Source of the DNA: Lachnospiraceae bacterium
GTDB lineage: Bacteria > Bacillota > Clostridia > Lachnospirales > Lachnospiraceae
NCBI GenBank assembly: GCA_910576335.1
Contig: CAJTIU010000005.1
Location: forward strand, 124,001 to 188,000
Length of the DNA: 64,000 bases
Direction of reading: 5' to 3'
The notes beneath the pieces are model-generated. The model was not told where the DNA came from and searched no databases. It saw only the letters and a program-made list of their open reading frames with translations. The number at the start of each line of letters is the position of its first letter. Within the stretch, counting starts at the first letter, position 1. The translations under genes and the position numbers were made by a program. Positions 7,773 to 15,339 of the stretch are shown piece by piece.

Positions 7773-8693
7773 TTAAGCGATAAACCTATCCCTTCCTAAA
7801 ATTCCATCCGGTTCATCTCCATTAGCAACATCTAACAGGAATAACTTTAATTTCTTACTATCATCTTTGAACTGTGGATATTTTACCGTGGCATTGATTA
7901 ATAGTTTATCGGGAGTTGTATTTTGCAAGTAATTTATTAGTTTTCTCTGAACGTAATCACTCTCATCCCTGGCAATCCTTCTAATTTCATACATAGAGTT
8001 AATAACCCGGTGACAATGAGACTGTGCAAATTCATTCCACCTTGCTATATGTAACAATTCCAATACCCATTCAAAAAGCTCCTGATCACCTCTTTTAAAA
8101 ATATCCCTTGCTAGAGTAAGACAAGACAAACTTCCTGGTCTCTTACTCCTACTAACATCTAAGTCATATTTATCACACATTTCTTTTATAGATGTGTCAA
8201 CCTTTTCTCTTGCGCATACATTTGCCTTAAAAATATCATAAGGATCCGGCTTCTTTATTCCATTTCCCTGGCATCCGAATAACTCAGCCTCTTGCTCTCT
8301 AGTCAAACCTATGGTAACATCGCAAAGAAGATATTCAATTCCTTTTGCTATTGCAGCTTCTCTTCTATGCTGGCCATCCCATACATAGAAAAATCCGTCA
8401 TCACGATAATTAACCTTAAGCGGATCGCACTTTTTACAGTTCCATTCCCTTGTTAAAAGTTTGATATGGTCACGAATAGGACGCTGGTAAGAAGTATCTA
8501 CACGAATATCTTCTAGCGGAATTGAAACAAATAATTTTCCACCGGCAGATACCCCACCAATAATAATACTCATTGCATTCTTTCTACCATTGATATTATC
8601 GTTGGATTTGTTGTTAATCTTTCTCATGTGTTCAATAGCCTCATCTTTTGTCATACAGATATCCATTGAATTTACTTCTTTCGATTTCTTCAT
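7773..8693 (-). CDS. ParB-like nuclease-fold protein (DUF6551-like), 306 aa
   Basis: Residues about 55-135 carry the ParB/Srx-type core: IPLEDIRVDTSYQRP, then FFYVWDGQHRREAAIAKG, the GxxR box that binds nucleotide in ParB families. The C-terminal half is helical. DUF6551 proteins with this layout are common in phages; their activity is not established. GGAGAA precedes the ATG. An intrinsic terminator lies just 34 bases upstream of the start, so expression should depend on read-through. Confidence 0.8.
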   Translation of the reverse strand: MKKSKEVNSMDICMTKDEAIEHMRKINNKSNDNINGRKNAMSIIIGGVSAGGKLFVSIPLEDIRVDTSYQRPIRDHIKLLTREWNCKKCDPLKVNYRDDGFFYVWDGQHRREAAIAKGIEYLLCDVTIGLTREQEAELFGCQGNGIKKPDPYDIFKANVCAREKVDTSIKEMCDKYDLDVSRSKRPGSLSCLTLARDIFKRGDQELFEWVLELLHIARWNEFAQSHCHRVINSMYEIRRIARDESDYVQRKLINYLQNTTPDKLLINATVKYPQFKDDSKKLKLFLLDVANGDEPDGILGRDRFIA

Positions 8694-8726
8694 AGTTATT
8701 TTCTCCTTTTCTTTACTTTTATGTAA

Positions 8727-8762
8727 TAAAAAAGCATCTGGATTTTATTTTCCAAATGCTTT
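8727..8762 (-). terminator. Intrinsic terminator upstream of the ParB-like gene
   Basis: On the minus strand AAGCATTTGGA pairs with TCCAGATGCTT (one mismatch) and is followed by a T-rich run. It lies between the 45-aa gene and the ParB-like gene, with only about 34 bases left before the next ATG. Confidence 0.85.
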
Positions 8763-8796
8763 ATTTATTCACCAGTTTCTTAATGGAATAATATTT

Positions 8797-8934
8797 TTAA
8801 TCATCAATCCCAAATTCTTCATATAATCTACTTTGAATTTCCCTAATAAGATTCCACTTCTCTTCATCGTTTTCAAACATAGCTTTCTCAATTGCACTAT
8901 CAATATTATATTTTATCTGTACAATATTATACAT
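8797..8934 (-). CDS. Small protein, 45 aa
   Basis: Starts MYNIVQIKYNIDSAIEKAMF with GGAGG at 9 bases and ends EEFGIDD then TAA. It is acidic and helical. It has the same spacing and ribosome-site quality as its neighbours and fills the gap between 8762 and 8955, so I accept it as a gene. Function unknown. Confidence 0.6.
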   Translation of the reverse strand: MYNIVQIKYNIDSAIEKAMFENDEEKWNLIREIQSRLYEEFGIDD

Positions 8935-8954
8935 GCTATTATTACCTCCATTCA

Positions 8955-9140
8955 TTATCCAATCAGAAATTCTACAATATAATCCATTTCAAGTCCAAGC
9001 TGTGACATAAAAATTTCTTCTGATTCTCCCGGATCATAATTGCAATCTTCTAACATGTCTCTAACTTCTTTACATCTCATTTCAGCTTCTTCTTTTGTAT
9101 TTCCGTCTCTTTTTATAAGAATCTCAATAATCTTATCCAT
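8955..9140 (-). CDS. Small conserved-type early protein, 61 aa
   Basis: Starts MDKIIEILIKRDGNTKEEAE and ends with LGLEMDYIVEFLIG. This RDGNTxEEAE...LGLExDYI pattern is one I recognise from many clostridial and Lachnospiraceae prophages, where it is always uncharacterised. All helical, acidic. Confidence 0.7.
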   Translation of the reverse strand: MDKIIEILIKRDGNTKEEAEMRCKEVRDMLEDCNYDPGESEEIFMSQLGLEMDYIVEFLIG

Positions 9141-9158
9141 ATCTACTCCAATACATTA

Positions 9159-9362
9159 TTATTTCAAGTACAAAATACTATCTGTACTCATCTGTTCCAA
9201 TCTTCCTATTCTTTCTGAACTTATATATTCAGCGACAAAATCCAAAATATCCTGAGCTTCAACTTTTAATTCCTTACCAGAATTTTTATCGCAAATACGA
9301 ACTTCACCACTCATATCACTATTATGATGGATTCTACAACTTTTTCCTTCAAATGTATACAT
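9159..9362 (-). CDS. Hypothetical protein, 67 aa
   Basis: Starts MYTFEGKSCRIHHNSDMSGEVRI, beta-rich in the N-terminal half with a helical C terminus (DILDFVAEYISSERIGRLEQ). The size and order of strands then helix resemble neighbouring small early proteins. No domain recognised. It lies just downstream of hicB. Confidence 0.6.
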   Translation of the reverse strand: MYTFEGKSCRIHHNSDMSGEVRICDKNSGKELKVEAQDILDFVAEYISSERIGRLEQMSTDSILYLK

Positions 9363-9373
9363 AATTTTCCTTC

Positions 9374-9709
9374 CTATACTCTAACCATATTTCCAATAGC
9401 TTCTTCAACAGCAGCATTCAAACTCTTTCCATGTTCAATCGCATATACTGCAATATTCCGATGAAGTTCTGGACTGATCCTGACATTAAATGTTCCTTTG
9501 TATGGTTGCTCAGGTTCCACACTCCGCTCTTTACAATCTGCCAAATATTCATCAATCACATTCTGAAAATCTTGTTCTAACGCCTGTACAGAATCCCCTT
9601 CATATGACAACAAAGACTTTATTCCAACTACCTTTCCAAAAAGGCAGCTATCCTCTTTTGAATATTCAACTGTACCATTGTAATTCTTATATGATAACAA
9701 ATTACTCAT
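9374..9709 (-). CDS. hicB: HicB-family antitoxin, 111 aa
   Basis: The N-terminal part (YNGTVEYSKEDSCLFGKVVGI... with an ALEQDFQNVIDEYLADC helix) is the HicB partial RNase-H-like fold. The C-terminal part (GTFNVRISPELHRNIAVYAIEHGKSLNAAVEEAI) is a ribbon-helix-helix DNA-binding domain. HicB normally neutralises HicA and represses the hicAB promoter. It overlaps hicA by 4 bases, downstream in the order toxin then antitoxin, as in classic hicAB operons. Confidence 0.9.
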   Translation of the reverse strand: MSNLLSYKNYNGTVEYSKEDSCLFGKVVGIKSLLSYEGDSVQALEQDFQNVIDEYLADCKERSVEPEQPYKGTFNVRISPELHRNIAVYAIEHGKSLNAAVEEAIGNMVRV

Positions 9710-9957
9710 AATAATCCATCCTTTCTTAATTTCTCTATTACCTGATCCAAAACATATCTCTTTAATATTCCGCTTGGATGTGGTTTATGGAAGTTTATTA
9801 TTTCATTGCTTCCACCTTTTATAAACTTCACCCCTGATCCTGTTCCACCCTGTTTTAATTCATATCCAAAATATGATAGTAAGGACTCCATTTCATCAAA
9901 AGTAAAATCTTTTGGTTTCTTCAGTAATCTATCTATCAATTTATCTTTCTTACTCAT
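9706..9957 (-). CDS. hicA: HicA-family mRNA interferase toxin, 83 aa
   Basis: Full-length dsRBD-like HicA: helix-rich N terminus, SYFGYELKQGGTGSGVKFIKGG hairpin, then INFHKPHPSG and a C-terminal helix. HicA proteins cleave mRNA. The usual catalytic His in the GSH of that hairpin is Gly here (TGSG), so catalysis is uncertain even though the HKPHPSG motif is kept. It is first gene of the pair, 20 bases downstream of a consensus-like promoter. Confidence 0.88.
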   Translation of the reverse strand: MSKKDKLIDRLLKKPKDFTFDEMESLLSYFGYELKQGGTGSGVKFIKGGSNEIINFHKPHPSGILKRYVLDQVIEKLRKDGLL

Positions 9958-9977
9958 AATACGTCTCCTTTACATAT

Positions 9978-10020
9978 AATATACCACTCTGCAAAGAAAT
10001 ATGCAACTATTTCTAGTTGC
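9978..10020 (-). promoter_or_regulatory. hicAB promoter with inverted-repeat operator
   Basis: Minus strand: TTGCAT, 17 bases, TATATT, about 20 bases before the hicA start. The -35 overlaps a perfect inverted repeat (GCAACTA, GAAA, TAGTTGC at 10003-10020). HicB proteins with a ribbon-helix-helix domain bind such repeats, so autoregulation is the likely use. Confidence 0.7.
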
Positions 10021-10045
10021 TATTTGTGTGTACTATAAAAGGCAT

Positions 10046-10186
10046 TCATATTAAACAGCCTAATAAGTCCGCTTCAAGTTTAGCCTTTTTATTGGCATTT
10101 TGCTCATTATCACATTTATATAGCATATGGTGTACAATCTGCATTGCGTCATCAAAAATATCAATTACATATGTTTTACTTTCCAT
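10046..10186 (-). CDS. Small protein, 46 aa
   Basis: Starts MESKTYVIDIFDDAMQIVHH with TTGGAG upstream and ends LLGCLI then TGA. It is mixed strand and helix. A weak hairpin (AGGC with GCCTTTT) overlaps its end and may terminate the transcript before hicAB. Accepted because spacing and ribosome site match neighbours; function unknown. Confidence 0.55.
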   Translation of the reverse strand: MESKTYVIDIFDDAMQIVHHMLYKCDNEQNANKKAKLEADLLGCLI

Positions 10187-10221
10187 CAAAATCTCCAATC
10201 TCACCCAATGAAATAATCCTT

Positions 10222-11262
10222 CTATATTCTTTTTAAATATTTCTCATAATCTTTCAACAAGATATCTCTTCTAGCAATTACTGCTTTCTCAGTAACTGCT
10301 ATTCTTCCTCTTGAAATTTCATTATATTCTATGTTTATAGACATATTTTTTGTTCCTGTGTTATAAAAATGAACCATCCAATCTTTTACGTTTTTAATAT
10401 CATCTTCATTTTTAATAGCTTTCTGTAATATGGATGATAAAGAAATTAAATTTGTCTTATTCAGAATTTTTCTTATAACTTTTTTCTCTTTATCCTCTAC
10501 CAACATTCCATAAAGCTTTACAAAACTATCAAAAATTCCAATAATTTCAACAATCTCATCTCCTGATATTTTCGTATTTTCCATTATTGGATTTGTATAT
10601 CTTTTTTCAAGTGATTTTTTCTCACTAAATAAAGTTACCCAAACCTTTACAATAATATCTTCATTAGCCCGTCCAACTAATGCTTTTTCTGATAAAGCAA
10701 TATTAAAAATTTCATGTTTCCCCATTTCAAAGATATCATGTCTAGAAGCTGCTTTAGATCTCGACAGTTCGATTGCCGTTAAAGATTTTCCATTATTAAG
10801 TCTCCGGAACATATCTTCAGCATCATCTTGTTCCATATTTTCATAATAATATACAACAAAATTATAAGTTTTTACCCTATCTTGATATTCCTCCGGCAAT
10901 TCTGAATATGTTTTTCCATTCAAATCTATTTCTTCTCCATCTTCTTCCTCAAAAATAGGAATACCGGCTAACGAAAATTCGTTGTTAAGGAACTTTATAA
11001 TGGTTGTTGTTCTCTGTTTTCCGTCCAAAAAATCATACATTTTGTTTTTAACATCTTCAAAGATACAGTTGCAGTACATCGGTGGAACCGGGAAACCCCT
11101 AAGCATACTATCTATAAGCATACTCATACGATTATCTTTAGATGTGTTTTTCCATACAAAACTTCTTTGTACTGCATTGTCAAATGATAGATTGCCTTTC
11201 TCATACATTGTCTTAAAATCTCTTGCAGTTCTTGGAAAAGATTTTTTCTCATAAACCTTCAT
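10222..11262 (-). CDS. DUF262 (GmrSD-N/ParB-like) domain protein, 346 aa
   Basis: Starts MKVYEKKSFPRTARDFKTMYEKG. The N-terminal DUF262 core is clear: SFDNAVQRSFVWK, then FLDGKQRTTTIIKFL (the DGQQR box, here DGKQR) and MFRRLNNGKSLTAIELSRSK. In GmrSD-type proteins this domain binds nucleotide and drives restriction of modified DNA, but those have an extra nuclease domain that is absent here. Stand-alone DUF262 proteins occur widely in phages and mobile elements. Defence or counter-defence is possible but unproven. Confidence 0.85.
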   Translation of the reverse strand: MKVYEKKSFPRTARDFKTMYEKGNLSFDNAVQRSFVWKNTSKDNRMSMLIDSMLRGFPVPPMYCNCIFEDVKNKMYDFLDGKQRTTTIIKFLNNEFSLAGIPIFEEEDGEEIDLNGKTYSELPEEYQDRVKTYNFVVYYYENMEQDDAEDMFRRLNNGKSLTAIELSRSKAASRHDIFEMGKHEIFNIALSEKALVGRANEDIIVKVWVTLFSEKKSLEKRYTNPIMENTKISGDEIVEIIGIFDSFVKLYGMLVEDKEKKVIRKILNKTNLISLSSILQKAIKNEDDIKNVKDWMVHFYNTGTKNMSINIEYNEISRGRIAVTEKAVIARRDILLKDYEKYLKRI

Positions 11263-11274
11263 AATTTTCTCCTT

Positions 11275-11430
11275 TTAATACTTATTTTTCCATCTATCAT
11301 AATGTAGCTTTCCATATGTACGTTTCCATTCCACTAATGGCATTACATGTGCAGAATTTGACATTTTTACAATCACCATCTTTTCTCCGTTACATTCAAA
11401 TTGTTTTAATACTTTATGCTTAATATACAT
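11275..11430 (-). CDS. Small basic protein, 51 aa
   Basis: Starts MYIKHKVLKQFECNGEKMVIV with AGGAGA at 8 bases and ends HYDRWKNKY then TAA. It is beta-rich then basic. It starts about 34 bases after a strong terminator, the same arrangement as at the ParB-like gene. Function unknown. Confidence 0.6.
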   Translation of the reverse strand: MYIKHKVLKQFECNGEKMVIVKMSNSAHVMPLVEWKRTYGKLHYDRWKNKY

Positions 11431-11463
11431 TTTTCTCTCCTATTATATCATTCATTTAATATA

Positions 11464-11502
11464 AAAACCACTGGATTATATAATTTTCCAGTGGTTTTTT
11501 TA
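11464..11502. terminator. Strong bidirectional intrinsic terminator
   Basis: AAAACCACTGG and CCAGTGGTTTT form a long stem around an AT-rich loop, with A-run and T-run on the two flanks, so it can stop transcription from either side. It follows the 18-codon peptide gene and precedes the 51-aa gene. Confidence 0.9.
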
Positions 11503-11507
11503 ATACA

Positions 11508-11564
11508 TTATTTATCTAATATCCAAGCTATTAACAGGGCTATAATGCCTCTAAGCAAAAACAT
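11508..11564 (-). CDS. Very short hydrophobic peptide, 18 aa
   Basis: A strong ribosome site (GAGAGGTGATAATT) precedes MFLLRGIIALLIAWILDK and TAA. The peptide is one membrane-spanning helix with charged ends, as in type I toxin or holin-like micropeptides. It lies between the DUF6273-type gene and a terminator. The near-perfect initiation region is the main reason to believe it is translated; its role is unknown. Confidence 0.5.
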   Translation of the reverse strand: MFLLRGIIALLIAWILDK

Positions 11565-11672
11565 AATTATCACCTCTCTTTCATTCGCTCACCTTCTAGC
11601 CACGGCACTGCTACGCAGCACCTAGTTCCTGACCACTCGCTACTTTTCGCAAAGATTCAAAGATTAAAGATT

Positions 11673-11699
11673 CCAATCTTTCGCTTCGCTTAAGATTGG
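11673..11699 (-). other. Hairpin spanning the stop codon of the DUF6273-type gene
   Basis: CCAATCTT pairs with AAGATTGG around an 11-base loop containing the TAA. It directly abuts the adenine-poor C-terminal coding segment. In diversity-generating retroelements a hairpin just after the variable repeat is needed for efficient retargeting, so the position is suggestive; it could equally be a simple RNA end structure. Confidence 0.5.
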
Positions 11700-12301
11700 A
11701 TGATGAAAAACGGGCGCACACCCTTGCCACACCAATAACAGACACCGCAGTCCACGCCACCATCGGAGTAGACGCACTGAACACAGCGGGACGAATACCC
11801 GGATGGGGTTGAATCTGGTGTTGCAAGCCACCAGGATTTATTTAAGTTCTCACCAAGAACTTTTCTATACTTACGGTACTGCTCAATTGTAAGCAAGCTT
11901 ACCTTATCCGTGCTTGTTCCATAATCATCCAATCCATCTAAAGATAATAAATCAACTGTATGTTCAATAATCCTATCTTTCCCAAATGTTTCTTCTAGCT
12001 CTCTTAAGTAATCACCATTTAATTTCCTTCGGACATCACTTGACTTCCAATTATTATTGTCAGAACCAAAGATCATATTATCATCTAATAATTCTTTTCT
12101 AATAACAGCAGTTTTGTTTCCATCAAGTTGTTCTAACACTATGTATCCAATACCATTTACTTCAAACGCTTTTCCTTGTTTCAAAGATAATAAATCAATA
12201 TTTTTCTTTGTTATAATGATTTGAATATTTCCATCCACGTTATTGACTGTTACATCTAAATCCTTTTCTGAATTATTAATTACATTTATGTTATTGTTCA
12301 T
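11690..12301 (-). CDS. DUF6273-type (C-type-lectin-like) protein, candidate hypervariable target, 203 aa
   Basis: Layout: an Asn-rich N terminus, then the DUF6273 core starting FEVNGIGYIVLEQL, with IFGSDNNNWKSSDVRRKLN, EHTVDLLSLDGLDDYG, WWLATP and the terminal GKGVRPFFIIQS. The final 33 codons before the last few residues are GC-rich and adenine-poor compared with the rest of the gene, and encode unusual Cys, Trp and Tyr residues. This is the pattern expected of a diversity-generating retroelement target, although no reverse transcriptase or template repeat is visible in this window. It may be a binding or display protein. Confidence 0.75.
   Translation of the reverse strand: MNNNINVINNSEKDLDVTVNNVDGNIQIIITKKNIDLLSLKQGKAFEVNGIGYIVLEQLDGNKTAVIRKELLDDNMIFGSDNNNWKSSDVRRKLNGDYLRELEETFGKDRIIEHTVDLLSLDGLDDYGTSTDKVSLLTIEQYRKYRKVLGENLNKSWWLATPDSTPSGYSSRCVQCVYSDGGVDCGVCYWCGKGVRPFFIIQS
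11705..11803 (-). other. Candidate variable repeat (adenine-depleted)
   Basis: Ninety-nine coding bases contain only 8 A on the coding strand, against roughly a third in the rest of this AT-rich gene. Many codons end in C or T with first and second bases scattered (TCC, CGC, TGC, TGT, GAC, GGC), as expected if template AAC/AAT codons had been mutagenised. No partner template was found by eye on either strand. Confidence 0.5.
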
Positions 12302-12405
12302 ATTGTTTTTCCTCCATGTTTTTTATTTAAAGTATTTCACGGTTCTCTCTATGTACAAGTGAATCCAATATCCAAAATGTTTCACTTAAATATTCATTCC
12401 ACATA

Positions 12406-12750
12406 TTAAAAAAATACTTGCATAACAGGTACTGTATTTCCGTCAATTGTTATATTCCCACAAATATTTACAATGGATTTAATGAAATCATACATCGTTT
12501 GTGCTTGTGGAATAAATTCTTCCACATACTTCTCTTTATTTAAAACTTTCCACACTGGATGCTTATTTATATTAAAATCATCTGCCTCTTTATTTTCGTG
12601 TTTCAACTTTGACAATTCAAACGGCAGGCATCCTCCACCTCTAGAAGTCGTAAACTCTACATATGCTGAATTGCCATCTATTTCAACAATTTTTCCTGAA
12701 ACAAAATCTTCTTCGGAATATACATAATCACCTACTTTAAAAGTTTCCAT
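12406..12750 (-). CDS. Hypothetical protein with SH3-like N terminus, 114 aa
   Basis: The first 50 residues (VGDYVYSEEDFVSGKIVEIDG, then AYVEFTTSRGGGCLPFELSKL) look like a KOW/SH3 barrel. The C-terminal part is helical, with the segment FIPQAQTMYDFIKSIVNICG. The ATG has AAAGGAAG upstream. Function unknown; such barrels often bind nucleic acid. Confidence 0.65.
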   Translation of the reverse strand: METFKVGDYVYSEEDFVSGKIVEIDGNSAYVEFTTSRGGGCLPFELSKLKHENKEADDFNINKHPVWKVLNKEKYVEEFIPQAQTMYDFIKSIVNICGNITIDGNTVPVMQVFF

Positions 12751-12788
12751 TTGATACTTCCTTTCTCAATTAATATAAAATGCGAAAT

Positions 12789-13208
12789 TTAACTGCAAAT
12801 ATTCTTCATAATCTCATTACAATATTTTTCAAAAATCTCCTGTGCTTTTTCTTTTCCTTCTTCTACAGAATGAATAACATACATTTCCATATCATCAGTT
12901 GTATTGTCTACTAATCTTAAAACATCATCGGCACAATACATTATCCTAAAACCAATCTGTTTATAGCCAAATACTTTGGTATAGCTTGTCATCATACCAT
13001 GAGGATCATCTCCAGACCATTTAATTTTCTTATATCCTGTATTATGTGCTTTTCTAAACTCATCCCCAAAACACACATGAGTACCACTAGAAGTAATAAC
13101 ATCAAAACTGTCATTTTTTCTATTGTATTTTACTTCGTCAATATCTGTTCTTCCTTCCATAACCTCAAACAATTTTCTTAATGCCACTGTATATCTCATT
13201 TTATCCAT
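12789..13208 (-). CDS. Hypothetical protein, 139 aa
   Basis: Start MDKMRYTVALRKLFEVMEG follows GGAGGAAATAAGG; the longer frame begins at a TTG within that ribosome site. It is mixed alpha/beta, with a central DSFDVITSSGTHVCFGDEF strand pair and a helical C terminus rich in Glu and Lys. No family recognised. Confidence 0.65.
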   Translation of the reverse strand: MDKMRYTVALRKLFEVMEGRTDIDEVKYNRKNDSFDVITSSGTHVCFGDEFRKAHNTGYKKIKWSGDDPHGMMTSYTKVFGYKQIGFRIMYCADDVLRLVDNTTDDMEMYVIHSVEEGKEKAQEIFEKYCNEIMKNICS

Positions 13209-13223
13209 CCTTATTTCCTCCAA

Positions 13224-13391
13224 TCACTTACATTTCTTTATTTCAATTATTTCCTCACCAACATATTTTTCAGAATTAAATAATCTTTCTGCATCTCTTT
13301 TAGAATACCCAAAATAACATACACATTGTCTTTTTCCATTCCCATCTTTGTAATAAACGTCATATAAATCACCATTATAATCTTCTATCAT
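13224..13391 (-). CDS. Small protein, 55 aa
   Basis: Starts MIEDYNGDLYDVYYKDGNGK, continues with a short Cys pair (QCVCYFGYSKRDAERLF) and ends IEIKKCK then TGA. The strand-strand-helix-strand order with an RDAERLF helix resembles other small early proteins here. The ribosome site is weak (GGGAAAG). Function unknown. Confidence 0.55.
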   Translation of the reverse strand: MIEDYNGDLYDVYYKDGNGKRQCVCYFGYSKRDAERLFNSEKYVGEEIIEIKKCK

Positions 13392-13421
13392 TTTTTTCTT
13401 CTTTCCCTTCTTTCCCGAAAT

Positions 13422-13571
13422 TCATCTTAAATATTTTCTCTTCTGTAAAAACATTCCATAGTCTCTAGGGCTTATAACTGTTTCCTTTTCTCTTTTGAAT
13501 CCACAATAACCTTTCCTTCCACACTCTTTATTTCTTTCCTTGGTATATTGCGTTGAAATATCTTTACTCAT
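13422..13571 (-). CDS. Small basic protein, 49 aa
   Basis: Starts MSKDISTQYTKERNKECGRK with GGAGGTG upstream, then a CGRKGYCGF pair and a lysine/arginine-rich tail; ends YLR then TGA. Basic and cysteine-containing, possibly nucleic-acid binding. It follows the gap after the 67-aa gene and has normal spacing. Confidence 0.55.
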   Translation of the reverse strand: MSKDISTQYTKERNKECGRKGYCGFKREKETVISPRDYGMFLQKRKYLR

Positions 13572-13598
13572 TCTATATCACACCTCCAAGTTTCCTTA

Positions 13599-13802
13599 TC
13601 AATCTTCTATAACAATTCCGAATTTAATGAGTGGTACATTATCATTAGAAATAATTTTAGGATACATAATTTCACAATCTCCAAAAATCTTAAACGCTTT
13701 TTCTAGCGGCAAATAGATTGTAGAAAATATTGTATTTCTATCCAAAGATTTCTTATTATGTAAATTTATTTTCACGTTCGGGATACTTTGTAAACAGTCC
13801 AT
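13599..13802 (-). CDS. Hypothetical protein, 67 aa (start uncertain)
   Basis: The ATG giving MDCLQSIPNVKINLHNKK has only a weak site (AAAGATGGA). In the same frame, 17 codons upstream of a TAG read plausibly as protein, so the true gene may once have been longer and lost its N terminus to an amber mutation. The visible part is a strand-rich fold. Function unknown. Confidence 0.5.
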   Translation of the reverse strand: MDCLQSIPNVKINLHNKKSLDRNTIFSTIYLPLEKAFKIFGDCEIMYPKIISNDNVPLIKFGIVIED

Positions 13803-13843
13803 TCCATCTTTGATATTCTTTAATGTCTAAATTTTCTTTTCAT

Positions 13844-14278
13844 CTATTTCATTTTCTCCAAGCACTCATTATCTTTTTTAATTTCCGACACAAACAATTC
13901 TCTGTCATAGTCGTAATATGCTCCTTCACGAGATAACTCTCCATTCTCTATTCTCGTGGAGACATCATCCCATGCTGCATCTTCATTCTCTGCTTCTACT
14001 TCTACATATCTTCTATATGTCTCCACGATTTCAACTTTAAATTTTGACACATTATATCTTCCCATTTCCATATACACCTTTTCTACGTCGCAAGAAAAAC
14101 ACCAATATTCACCGAAATACCAAGGTGAATCAACTGATCTTATACCAACTACCAATCCAATCTTATCATCATAATAGCATCCGACAATACGACAAATAGT
14201 ACCAATAGGAATAAGTTCTTTTTCACTTCTATTCAATATTTTTCTAATTACTTTTACTGTATCACCAATTTGTAACAT
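13844..14278 (-). CDS. SH3-like plus DpnD/PcfM-like protein, 144 aa
   Basis: Start MLQIGDTVKVIRKIL has GGAGG upstream. Residues 1-70 form a barrel-like region (IPIGTICRIVGCYYDD). Residues about 80-120 (KFKVEIVETYRRYVEVEAENEDAAWDD) match the small DpnD/PcfM-like domain that recurs in Firmicutes phages and conjugative elements. This two-part layout suggests an adaptor or DNA-associated role, not proven. It ends with TAG. Confidence 0.65.
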   Translation of the reverse strand: MLQIGDTVKVIRKILNRSEKELIPIGTICRIVGCYYDDKIGLVVGIRSVDSPWYFGEYWCFSCDVEKVYMEMGRYNVSKFKVEIVETYRRYVEVEAENEDAAWDDVSTRIENGELSREGAYYDYDRELFVSEIKKDNECLEKMK

Positions 14279-14317
14279 CTTTTCCTCCAATTCTTACATG
14301 AAATACGAGTTTATATG

Positions 14318-14683
14318 CTAAATATTGTCGTTATTATCTTTCGCCATTGATACTCTTGACTTAAAATCCTCCAGTGTTTTTCCGCATCTTGAATTATCGT
14401 TCATTTTTGCGATTCCATTTCTGATATATTTCCAACTATCTTTTGCAACCTTAATTAATTCATATACTCTAGCTGCCTTATCATAAGCAAAACCAGACTT
14501 CATATCTTCCAATGCAAAAAACAATTCATTGATATCATACATTGAACTTCCTGCCATACATTGATTAGCAAAACATCTATCTGAACATTCAATTTCTTTC
14601 AATGACATAATTCTCTTTACTAATTCCTCTTTGCTTTCCTTTGAATACTCTTCTACCATTCTGTCATATATCCACTTATACAT
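14318..14683 (-). CDS. Hypothetical helical protein, 121 aa
   Basis: Start MYKWIYDRMVEEYSKES follows AAAGGTGAAAA, so the longer frame from 14767 is not used. It is all helical with two to three cysteines (CSDRCFANQC) and a basic C terminus. No family recognised. The upstream gene starts at 14960, leaving a 49-base gap after its stop. Confidence 0.65.
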   Translation of the reverse strand: MYKWIYDRMVEEYSKESKEELVKRIMSLKEIECSDRCFANQCMAGSSMYDINELFFALEDMKSGFAYDKAARVYELIKVAKDSWKYIRNGIAKMNDNSRCGKTLEDFKSRVSMAKDNNDNI

Positions 14684-14732
14684 ATTTTTCACCTTTTTAT
14701 TTTGTCTTGAAAATCCAATTATATTGTTGTCT

Positions 14733-14960
14733 CTATTGATTCCTTTCAAATACGGAATAAACATCATAAAATACTAACATCCCAGTACCATTCGTCTCTA
14801 ATGTAAATTCATCAATTATGTAATCTTCTAAAGAATCTTCTGTATTTTCCAATTCTTTTAGATTCCGTTTTCTTACTTTATCTAGTCCTATCTGTTCGGT
14901 TTCTGCCCATACCATAAATGCTGTGTTATCAGGCTTGTACAAAACTCTCCAACATTTCAT
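14733..14960 (-). CDS. Hypothetical protein, 75 aa
   Basis: Starts MKCWRVLYKPDNTAFMVWAET, then a helix (GLDKVRKRNLKELEN) and strands, the same sheet-helix-sheet order as DpnD/PcfM-like proteins. Its ATG overlaps the TAA of the preceding gene by one base, indicating coupled translation. Function unknown. Confidence 0.65.
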   Translation of the reverse strand: MKCWRVLYKPDNTAFMVWAETEQIGLDKVRKRNLKELENTEDSLEDYIIDEFTLETNGTGMLVFYDVYSVFERNQ

Positions 14961-15313
14961 TATCTTTTCCTCTCTTTTTCTCTAATAAATTTCCTTAACT
15001 CTCCCTCAATATTTTCTAATAACCATTTTTCAAAATCAGTACTATTATTTCTGATATTAGAATTCTTGTTAACCTCCTTGATAAAATCATTATGTAAAAT
15101 ATCCCAATTAAAGAAAAATGCAATATTATCAAACTGAACATATCTAATAATCGGTATAGCATTCCCATCCAATTCAGCAACTAAAATTTCAGTATCATTT
15201 GACGGAACTATATTACAGTCATACCACCAATCTACGATCCATCTTTCCATAGGTAATGTAATATCTTTTCTTTCTCCGTTTTCATTATTAAAAACCAGTC
15301 TTAAATTTACCAT
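14960..15313 (-). CDS. Hypothetical protein, 117 aa
   Basis: Starts MVNLRLVFNNENGERKDITLP. It has strand-rich and tryptophan-rich central parts (RWIVDWWYDCNIV, FFFNWDILHND) and a strongly basic, helical C terminus (RKFIREKERKR). It may bind nucleic acid through that tail. No domain recognised. Confidence 0.6.
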   Translation of the reverse strand: MVNLRLVFNNENGERKDITLPMERWIVDWWYDCNIVPSNDTEILVAELDGNAIPIIRYVQFDNIAFFFNWDILHNDFIKEVNKNSNIRNNSTDFEKWLLENIEGELRKFIREKERKR

Positions 15314-15339
15314 ATTTAAACTCCTTCAACAATTTTACA

